In this document: positions 55,401-64,000 of the stretch, piece by piece
Position numbering within the stretch: position 1 is the first letter of the stretch
How the letters are laid out: each line of letters starts with the position of its first letter
Origin: Rallus limicola
Lineage: Eukaryota; Chordata; Aves; Gruiformes; Rallidae
Length of the DNA stretch: 64,000 bases
NCBI GenBank assembly: GCA_022605955.1
Contig: JAKCOZ010000032.1
Coordinates: forward strand, 2,852,001-2,916,000
Direction of reading: 5' to 3'
Translations under genes and position numbers: made by a program
The notes under the pieces: generated by a model
What the model was told of the DNA's origin: nothing
Seen by the model: only the letters and a program-made list of their open reading frames with translations
Database searches by the model: none

Positions 55401-58400
55401 AAAGGCTGCTATGAAGCCCTTCTCAACTTGGCATTGCCCTCCCCTCCTGCAGACTTATCTGTTACAAAGCCATAGGGTGAGTCAGCTCCACTTACCAAAC
55501 CAAAGGAGAGCAAATCTAGCAAGCTCAACTTGCTCAGGTGGTTGTTTGGGTTTTGCAGGTACTTATGTGCAAAAGGAGTCAGGGCTAAGCCTTTACATTC
55601 TTCCAAAAGAGGAGCCAAAAAACCTTAATGTTGGTATAAATGAGATCTGCTTTCAGTCTACTTTTAAACCAATCAGGCCCGTGCACCCTTCTCTCAGTGC
55701 TAGTACAAAAAGACAGTAGCAGGGTGGTGCAGTAGATGATGCTCTAGCAAATCCTGGGTTTCCACCTTCCTTCTCACGGCTTCTTTTAGCTTGAGTATTT
55801 GCCTCTGAACTTAAGAAGAGCAACGCTGTAAAAATAAAAGATTGTAGCCGACCTAATTTCACATATTGCAAGGCTATAACTGACATTTCTACTTTTACTT
55901 AAGCTAAAATGTTACAGCGGGGGCTGGGGGGAAAAAAAAAAAATGATCGCTCTACCCCTCCAGCTTGGAAGGCAGCCAACCAGGGGCAGCAGAAATCATA
56001 AAACCAGATTCCTTTCTTTTTTAAAAACAAAAAGCCACATTATCCATCCACCCACAGTCTTACATTTATTCTGGCATACCGTATGATTGAGTTAAAAAAA
56101 AAAAAAGATATCACCAGAAGAAAATGCTGAATGGGTTCATCAACAGCACACTGAGACTAATGTGATACCTCTAACAAAAGAATTCAAGACAATTGATTTT
56201 TTTTTTTTTTAAACAGTTGGGGTGCTGTCTTTTAATACTAAGGGTGTGTGGTAGATGTAACTTATTTGCATTCCATCAGTAGATTTTACATGCTCTCCAC
56301 AGGAAATAATGAAGCTGGAGATGCTGGATTAGTATAGACATTGCAAGCATCACCTGAAGAGAGCTGGCTAATCCAAGATGGCAAGCAGCCTCAGCTCAGA
56401 GGGGACTTTGTCCTTAAAGAGGATAGAGTTCTCCACAAACGAGCAGTAACAGAACCAGAACTTCAGCTCACTGAAAACTGGGAACAGGAAAAGCAGGGAA
56501 CAAATTTATTAGTGCCACAACTAGAAGCCAGCCTCGAGCATAAACGGGACATCGCTTTGCATGTCACCTAGGTATCAATGGGAAAAATATGCCTGTGGAA
56601 GAAATCCCTAAAGGCCCACACTTATCAGTTGTCCCACGTTATAGCACCACGGCCTGCCACCAATGCACAAAATATTCTTCACTGACTAACTCCGGCAGAC
56701 ACAGCAAAGCACAGCTGACATTGGAAAGAACTGTCAGGATGTCACCTGGACACAATGCACAGATGCCAGGAACCATGTTCAAGAGAGAAATTCAGCTGAA
56801 GAGCCACAGAGCAGCACTACTGCAATCATTAAGGGCAGGAGGACCTACTTTTCAAGGGCAGCCTACAGAAACGTGTTTGTTTAGTGTGGCAAGCGAAGAA
56901 CAAAAAGGGGGAATTATTGCTCTCTAAATGTTCCTTTGGCCAGAGAGCAGAACCACCAGTGATGGAAACACATTACCTGAACTGAAGGATTATGCAGGCA
57001 CTATCAGCCTGCTATGAATAAATCCTGTCATTTTCTATGACACAATGGCATTGAGCCAAACGAAGAAATGAGATTCTGGGGAAACTTTCGAGTAAGTAAG
57101 TATAGGAGGAAAGCAGCCTAACTATTTCCAAAGCAGTCCTTGATAAAGTTTTTAAGTCTATTTTGTAGCATCATTAATTGCTGTGGCTGACTCAGGAGGT
57201 CAAGCAAAAACATCTCAACTAGGGAAAGTATGAGCTAATGGAACAAAATGCAGTGAGAGATGCATGCAACAGACTAATAAATAGGCACAGCTACAACCAT
57301 ATAAAGAGATTATTTCCATGCTAGATGCAAAGAAATAGGTTATAATTTCTGCTGTAATTGATTTTTCCTGTTTGCAGTCATGATTGTTCTGCTGTTAAAA
57401 TAATGACACTGTTTTTAAATTCCAATTGCTAAGAGAGTGCATCTTTTATAATATATATGTTAAATTACAAATCCTGTTATTGCAAATTAGAACTACTCTA
57501 CCAGTCCCAAGCATGCCAAATTCTTCTTTGCAACGATGTAAGTACATAACATAGTTTTCTATTTAGCTGCCAGAAATATATTTCAAAGTAATCGTTCTTA
57601 TAAGCATCGCCTCATTAGCTGGGTGGCATTTGTCAAGTACCCACTACCCCACCCTGACTTACGTTTACTGTCATATCCTTTTTTCTCTATTATGACATTA
57701 CAATATTCACACCAAGTACCTGAAGATATTAGAGATACTCACAACTAAGTTTACACTTTCCTGAACATGGGGGGCAGGGAAGGGAATCGGTTCATTCTCG
57801 GGTTTGTATCAGGCTGCTCCATGTTCTTCAGGCAACAGCATTTCTGAACTCCCACTTGCCCCAGTAAACTAACACTACTCTTGCTTACATGCCATGAAAT
57901 CTATATTCATGCAAAAACAAGATCCCCTCTGTTCAGACCATGTAAGAGAAGATTATGATTCAAGAGAAAGACACGTTTGGGTATGTGCTGAACAAAAAGG
58001 CGTGAACCAGGACAAAGCAACCCAAAACAAACTACACACAAAAATACAAAAACACCCCCAGAAGGAATATCATGATGTGACCACACTAGCAGGGATCACT
58101 GCAAAATCGTCTGAAACACTGGCTTTGACAGAAACCGTGAAATTCCAAGAATCTAAGTTAATTCGCTAAAAGAAAGCCTGAAAAGCCCCAATACTATCCA
58201 AACATTGACTCCAAAGTTTTAGATATTTGGAGTAGATGCACTGCTGAATCACTCACAAGATTTAGACCTGACTTTAAAATGTGTTCAGGTGTTCTCCATT
58301 TCCTAGTGACATGAGCAAAAGCTTTATTGGCAAGTTTTCATAGAATTATTGCAAGTGCTCGATAGAAGCAGCAAATAAAAAGTCAAACTGGTGCAAGGCA

Positions 58401-60417
58401 ATTAAAAAACCAACAAGAAACATAATTAGCTGAATTTCTGCTGCCATTGCTATCTGCCAGTGATGCATTTTTCACCTGCTCACAAGTAACTCCTGACAGA
58501 GGGAAGAAGTTGCACTGACTCTCTCCTACCAAGCAACCCACTCAGGCAATGAACAGCTACGTGAACAAGACATCCCAAACTGCAGCTACATGTTCACAGC
58601 TGTTTTAAGGAAGGAAGTTGCTATACATTTGCAGTCACACTATCATTGAGCAGCAGCAGCTCTAGAGGAAACTGCGGAGAAGTATCTTTCCCTTCCTCTA
58701 TCTCACCTGTAAGAAAAAGGTGGGATCTGCATGCTTGTTGAGATGCAGACATCAACTGACAGGGGAGTTTGTCATGTAAGGAGGAGAAAGGAACAGAAAG
58801 TGATACCTGAGGAATCTTTTCCCTCTTATGAACTACCAAACTGTCTAATGCCATCTTCAGGGCCATCTGTGCCAGCGTTTTACACGCTTCAGCATTTTTC
58901 AAGTGCAATTACAAATTGGAATTCAACTCAAATTCACTATGTTATTTTGATCAACGTTATCACGTTCCCTGTGCGAGTACAAACAAGATCACAATAACAA
59001 GTACTGCTTTATGTTTTCAGCCTACCACACACACTCTTTTTCATGACCCCAGCAGTCTTATCATCCCGATTCCCTTCCCAACCCCCTTCAATTTATTCCC
59101 AGTGCTCTCCAGTACCCGCTTGCTTTGGTGCTGCTGAACACATCAGGGGACACCCAGCTGCCAGGCAGCCTCTCCTCCTTTAAATCTAGCATTTTACTGC
59201 TCAAAGAGCACTTGACAGCCATCACTGAGTCCAACATTGCAAAGCGTAATGGCACCGCTCCTCCACTATAATAAATGATTAAAAAGCAAGCTAATTGTAT
59301 CCGAGCATAGATCAAGTATCTGAAATACAAGCAGCTCATGCACCTCGCTTCAGTGTCAAGAATGACAGCTATAATGACAGTGTGCAAAGATGGATAAAAT
59401 GAAATTAGTTTTCTTGTATATTATGGACATCAAATACTATGGAGGGTTGGGCTGAGGGATGGAAAGGAATAAAAGGATATTTAGAGAACAGTAATAGAGC
59501 AAGAAAAGTATACTTTCTACTTCATACAAAAAAATAAGGAAAATTCAAGTAGCATTGAATCCTTCTCACAACAGCAAAACTACTGTACTTCATAACTGCC
59601 AAAATAATTTCCTAAAAGAAAACCCATCTGCAAGTCATAAGCATGTACTATTACAGCTTACCTACATGGAAGGCGTAAGTGCCACTTACAACAAGCAGCT
59701 TCATTACAGACTTTCTGAAACCATACTCGATTCTTATTTATTCTCCACATTGTTTTTAAGAGCATTTAAGAACAAGTCCAAACTCTTCAACTTTTTACAA
59801 CTGATCAAAAGAATAAATCCTAATCAGTTATCTAGCTCTCCAATTTCTTATTGCTTCAGATAACTGGTAGAACACGCTTCTGGTATTCCCAAGTAAATTT
59901 AACAAAGATGCTGTAAGGATAAGCATGAGCTATTGGTGCCTTATTTCAGTATTTCCTAAGTATTGTTTCTCTAGAAGACCCTCATTGGGCATCTTTTCTC
60001 AAGTTTTTGGTCAGATATGTATCCAGCCCATTAGCTATTCTCTCTCAAACTCCTGTTCCAAGTGCTGTAACCATCGATTTACAAATAAAGCAAGGTAAAG
60101 TATTTAATGTTCAATGAGTAAGAGAAAACAAATTTTAACACTCAAGTCCAATATTGAGCAATTGTAACTGAAGAGTTTACATTGCCAGGTAAATCACAGC
60201 TCTGTACAACACCATCACAGGTAGATGCTCAAAATCATGACAACATACCCAGCTCTATCTTTATTGTAACCTCTCTCCCCTGCCAAGTATCAAAATACTT
60301 TTCCAAGCAATGATTCAGGGTTGTAGGGGCGTGTGTGGGGCGGTGTAAGAGTTACAATGAAATCAAAGAATCATCCCCACCCCTCCCACAGCTACACGCC
60401 CACAACAGCAAACTTAC
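52446..60417. other. PCDH15 large intron, part nearest the first coding exon; no repeat recognised
   Basis: About 8 kb of mostly single-copy-looking AT-rich DNA. Homopolymers: 12 A near 55932-55943, 13 A at about 56094-56106, and 14 T at about 56197-56210. A G-rich stretch sits at 55918-55930. Open frames are short, lack conserved motifs and are not bounded by credible splice sites. No CR1, LTR or DNA transposon was recognised by eye, although an old diverged copy could be missed. Confidence 0.55.
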
Positions 60418-60508
60418 CTTCATCATTCTGGGCCAAACAACCTGCTAAGACAGTAGCAACCGCGGTCCCTACAGCTAACCATTTCCAGAGACAAAACTGC
60501 TGTAACAT
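60418..60508 (-). CDS. PCDH15: Protocadherin-15, first coding exon: start codon and signal peptide
   Basis: Protocadherin-15 is the single-pass cadherin at the lower end of hair-cell tip links, also found in photoreceptors; it binds cadherin-23 at its N terminus. Read on the minus strand, this exon starts with ATG at 60508 and gives 30 codons plus one base. The residues begin MLQQFCLWKWLAVG and end GCLAQNDE. A hydrophobic core (LAVGTAVATVLAGCLA) and a likely cleavage after Ala26 make it a signal peptide, the same length as the mammalian one (MFRQFYLW..., cleaved before Gln27, from memory). An A at -3 favours the ATG. The donor is GAAG|GTAAGT (GT at 60417-60416), leaving phase 1, which fits the next two exons exactly. 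The signal peptide core differs from mammals while the flanks (QF.LW, LAQ.D) are kept. Identification rests on this plus the downstream exons; I am very sure. Confidence 0.96.
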
Positions 60509-60536
60509 TTTTTGTCAAACTTCACTCAAGGCAGAT
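60509..60536 (-). other. PCDH15: PCDH15 5' UTR part of first coding exon, with 3' splice acceptor
   Basis: Twenty-eight untranslated bases lie between the acceptor and the ATG. The acceptor reads AATCTTTGTCTTTCAG| on the minus strand (AG at 60538-60537), with a good pyrimidine tract and a plausible branch sequence, TTGACTAAT, about 30 bases upstream. The presence of an acceptor shows that at least one non-coding exon lies further upstream (at higher coordinates). I could not find it in 60537-64000. The UTR piece contains stops and no upstream ATG. Confidence 0.88.
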
Positions 60537-61040
60537 CTGAAAGACAAAGATTTAATACACACATTAGTCAAGGTGAGCGATTACCAACTCTCGCACAGGT
60601 AGCGATGTACATGTCACTACACATGCCATATGTTGGCTGTAAGAGTGTGACACTGCTTCTGTTCAAACAAGGAAGGTTAATGCCATTAGCATCAATGCAG
60701 CTTGATAATCAAGTATGCACAGGCCTTCAGGGAAAGAAAATGCAAGTTTCTTGCTTAAATTTCATCTGATTTCCATGATATCTGTATAATAAAGCATTTG
60801 GGTTATTCTTCCTGCTTTAGCAAGTGCTTTTCAAGCACTTCCTGAAATGACTGCATGGGAGAAAAAGTCCACTTACTAAACTAGTGTTCAACTGCAAAAG
60901 TTCAGCAGGGACCCAGTATGCAGAGAGAGTGCCCAGCAGAGCCTCGCCCAGGGAAGAAGAGGGCGAGCTGCACAGACGGGCTTCTTGAATGACACACACT
61001 GTTGGTTCATGTCCAGCAAAGGAGGAAAAACAAAACAAAC

Positions 61041-61072
<32 letters not shown>

Positions 61073-61788
61073 ACGTACAAAAGCTCAGAAGAATAAACTG
61101 GCCAAGACAGGTCTGGATGAACTCCAGAGCATAGTTAGCGTGAGTAACATTATAAAGTTATCTCAAGCTGTGCTTTATTGTTCCAATAAAGGGAATTAGC
61201 ATATTTCTGTAGCCCAGAACTGAATTATTTAAAAATATTCCTTCACATTTAAAAACATTGTGACAAATACAATGGACTTCCTAGCAACAGAAGCATGAAA
61301 CGGAGAGAGACTTAGAGCAGTATAAAAACAAGCTGTTGTATAAAAAGGGTTTAAGTGCTGTCGATTTCCCGAAACAAAGCACTTGACTAGGATTTCATTG
61401 CCATTTTCTGCTTATAACTTTCTATCGTGGTTACAAAACTGCTGTATTTCATTCCAAGCCAAACAGACTATTACTCCCCACTTAACAGCCTCAGCATTAA
61501 CACCATCTGATCCCCCATCAGTGAGATGTTATTGAAGATAGGCTATCATTTTCCTTCCACAAACCGAGCTTATAGAAAACACAAATGGAGGGACAATAGC
61601 ATCTAATTCACACAACACACACAGAAAAATATACTTAGGGCATAAAAACATCCTTTCAGATCAGTCTCAATAAGCGATAGCTTCATGAAGTACTGGACAT
61701 GCCAAAACTTTCCTTAAGACCTGAATTTATTTCAAATCGTACCACTTTGCAAAGGATTTTGGTTAATATAAAGGTAATAGTACTATGA
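60537..61788. other. PCDH15 intron just upstream of the first coding exon
   Basis: Intronic DNA between the exon acceptor and a CR1. Apart from the C31 run it holds a slightly GC-richer patch at about 60900-60990, with no exon-like frame bounded by splice sites that I could justify. The open frames here are short and low in complexity because of the C run. Confidence 0.6.
61042..61072. repeat. Homopolymer of 31 C (31 G on the PCDH15 sense strand)
   Basis: An uninterrupted C run flanked by ACAAACA and ACGTACA. In the minus-strand pre-mRNA this is G31, about 505 bases upstream of the acceptor of the first coding exon. Such runs are unstable and hard to sequence, so the true length may differ. 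Confidence 0.95.
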
Positions 61789-62585
61789 TCATAGAATCAT
61801 CTTGGTTGGAAAGGACCTTTAAGATCATCAAGCCAAACCATTAACCTAGCACTGCCAAATCTAACCACTAAACCATGTCCCCAAGCACCACATCTACATA
61901 TCCCCTCCCTCCAGGGATGGTGACTCCACCACTTCCCTGGACAGCCTGTTCCAGTGATTTACAACCCTTTGGATGAAGAAATTTTGACTAACATCAAATC
62001 TAAATCTCCCCAGTGTAACTTAAGGCCATTTCCTCTTGTCCTATTGCTTGTTACTTGGGAGAAGTGATCAACATCCACCTCACCAGACCCTCCTTTCAGG
62101 TAGTTGTAGAGAGCAACAAGGTCTCCCCACAGGTTCCTCTCCCCCAGAGCAAACCCCACAGAGTTCCATCAGCCACCTCCCCATCAGATTTGTACTCCAA
62201 AACCTTTACTAGCCTTGTTCCCCTCCTCTGGACCTGCTCCAGCACCATAATGTCCTTCTTGTAGCGAGGTGCCCAAACCTGAACACAGCACTTGAGATGT
62301 GGCCTCACCGGTGCTCAGCCCAGGTCCTTTCCCCCATCCTACTGGCCACACCATTGCTGACACCAGCCAGGATTCCATTGGCATTTTTGGCCACCCAGGC
62401 AAACTGCTGGCTCACGTCCAGCTGCCTGTTGACCAACAATCCCCATGTCCTTTTCCACCAGGCAGCTCTCCAGCCACTCTGCCCCAAGCCTGTAACACTG
62501 CCAGGGGTCGGTGTGACCCGAGTGTAGGACCCAGCCCTTGGCCTTGCTGAACAACATAAACCGCGACTCTTCAAAAGAAAGCAAA
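61789..62585 (-). repeat. CR1 LINE, 3' part with decayed end of ORF2
   Basis: On the plus strand it begins TCATAGAATCATCTTGGTTG, the reverse complement of a CR1 3' end, and runs on through the 3' UTR into remains of the C-terminal part of ORF2. Peptide remnants on the minus strand include [18 protein letters not shown] and VLEQVQRR (62096-62308) and AEWLESCLVEKDMGI (62339-62584), matching the usual CR1 pattern but broken by frameshifts. It is 5' truncated, as most CR1 copies are, and lies in sense with PCDH15 in its 5' intron. Divergence suggests an old copy. The left edge is firm; the right edge is uncertain by some tens of bases. Confidence 0.9.
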
Positions 62586-64000
62586 ATGGGTATGTGTTAA
62601 GAGTTCTGGAGGGAAACCTGCTGTGTTTCTTTTCAAAAGGATAAGGAAAGCACGCAGTGAAATTTCATAAGCCAGACTGTGCGGCCCTTATTTACTTAAA
62701 TATTTGAAGTTCCTAGGTGACTGACACTATATACTATATTTAGTCTGCTTTCAATGGCAATAGATCCCTGGGTAGGATCTATTAGGATCCCTTACACTAC
62801 AAACAGAGCTCCATTTTTCATTTGCAAAGACATGGATTGCAGTTGACATTTTCTTCCAGCGGTTTTTAATACCAACACTCACTATTTCAAATGGCACTGT
62901 CAAAAGAAAGGGGAGCAGCAAAACCATTTAAAATCCTACACCGCACACACTGCTCCACTTTTCATTCTGGGGTTAAAAATGAAAAGAGGTTTTTCCAGTC
63001 TCCATCATCATGCAAGTAGGGCTCTTCCCACCCTGTTCAGCAGCAGTAGGTCACTGCAGGCAGTTCGGTGCAGCATACAGGCAGCATTTTCAGGAACAAC
63101 TTAAATATTATACATCAAACAAGGAGGCAGCTTGCGTCTAATTGAAGCAGCAGTGCAGATCTCATAGGACTGTTCATTTTCATTTTGGCTAGAGATACAT
63201 CAGTCTTGACAAAGCAGCTCAAGGTTACAGGAATCAACAAATTCAAGCCATGTAATAGTATCTAGGAACAATACAGAAGCATCCAGCCTTCCTTCTTTCT
63301 CCTCCTCCTCTTCCACTGGCACTTCAACAACAGTTTCTGGCCCTAACTCCATCAGAGACAGCTCCTACAACAATTTCAGACCATTCCTAAAGAGTCTGTT
63401 TTTTCTACACACATGAGCAGACCAGAATCAATAGCAGTGATCCATGAGGGGAAACAAAAAAAAAATATTTTAAGGCTTGCTATGCAGCTGTGATACAGAA
63501 GCTTCAAGCCCATAAGGTATGTTACCAGTAACTTAACACAAGCACATTACACCCAAAGAGAAAAACAGCAGCTAGCTCTTCCTTGAGAAAAAGAAATAAT
63601 GAACCCCTTCTTTGAGGAACTTTGCTCATGTTGCTCAAAAGTGGCTTCTTCCTCCCTTCTACTTACCAAAATGCTCCTCTGTTTACTGTCACCTCAATTT
63701 CCACTTAGCCAATTCAGAAGTTAGTTTGGATTTTGCAAGGACACCTTCAAAGAACAGAAGCTACTTGCACAATGCTGTATTCTATATGGCTACTTTTAAA
63801 CAAAGGCTCAGTGTCTTCACACCCCCCAAATGATTCAAATTAATCCAATGCAGAAGTCTGACTTATGGGAACATTTGAGGATGTGAACTCATCACTGTTT
63901 TGCCATTCCCCCTTGTCTCCCCCACCATTAAGAGTGAATCCTAAAAGAATTGGGCTCTCTTGCTTTTTGGATGCCACATTGGGTAGCATTTGCTGTCAAG
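62586..64000. other. PCDH15 5' intron, right end of window; nothing recognised
   Basis: Unique-looking AT-rich DNA without a convincing open frame, repeat or RNA. There is a short pyrimidine-rich patch near 63295-63317 (TCC/TCT units). No CpG cluster or promoter-like region was seen, so the transcription start of the gene is probably beyond position 64000. Confidence 0.6.

Noticed and set aside
60333..60602. A plus-strand open frame over the first coding exon
   Set aside because: It is a shadow of the minus-strand PCDH15 exon and its flanks.
60817..61199. Polyglycine and polyproline open frames over the C31 run
   Set aside because: Produced by the homopolymer; no protein evidence.

Overview
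The window is vertebrate nuclear DNA, almost certainly from a bird. It is AT-rich and intronic in character, and it carries at least nine CR1 LINE fragments, several ending in the octamer tail typical of avian CR1, plus two solo LTRs of avian endogenous retroviruses. The style of the LTR at 51850-52445 suggests a neoavian species rather than a fowl, but that is a weak inference. There are no operons, bacterial genes, CRISPR arrays or RNA genes that I can support.

The one gene I can identify is PCDH15 (protocadherin-15), on the minus strand and represented by its extreme 5' coding part. Three exons were found by matching splice sites, reading phase and protein sequence: the first coding exon (60418-60536, start codon at 60508-60506, signal peptide), a 15-bp microexon (29361-29375, encoding DWQYE across its junctions) and a 66-bp exon (28598-28663, start of cadherin repeat EC1, ending in DEESRN plus one base). 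All junctions are phase 1, so the three exons join in frame with or without the microexon. Together they give 57 codons plus one base. PCDH15 forms the lower part of the hair-cell tip link and binds cadherin-23 through EC1-EC2. The conserved cysteine falls at mature position 11 only when the microexon is included, as I recall it from mammals.

Layout by coordinate (the gene runs right to left). 62586-64000 and 60537-61789 are 5' intron (intron 1 or similar), with a CR1 between them and a run of 31 C. 60418-60536 is the first coding exon. 29376-60417 is a 31-kb intron holding a solo LTR with a 10-CpG cluster, an RT-bearing CR1 of about 1.9 kb, and four shorter CR1 pieces. 29361-29375 is the microexon and 28664-29360 a short 697-bp intron. 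28598-28663 is the EC1 exon. 1-28597 is the beginning of the next intron, with three CR1 pieces and one older LTR with internal duplications. The next coding exon (TILVDN... in mammals) was not found and should lie beyond position 1 of the window.

Nearly all long open frames in the window are chance frames or CR1 remnants. The most interesting observation is the conserved microexon with a UGC-type tract just upstream, the arrangement used by SRRM3/SRRM4-controlled neural and sensory microexons.
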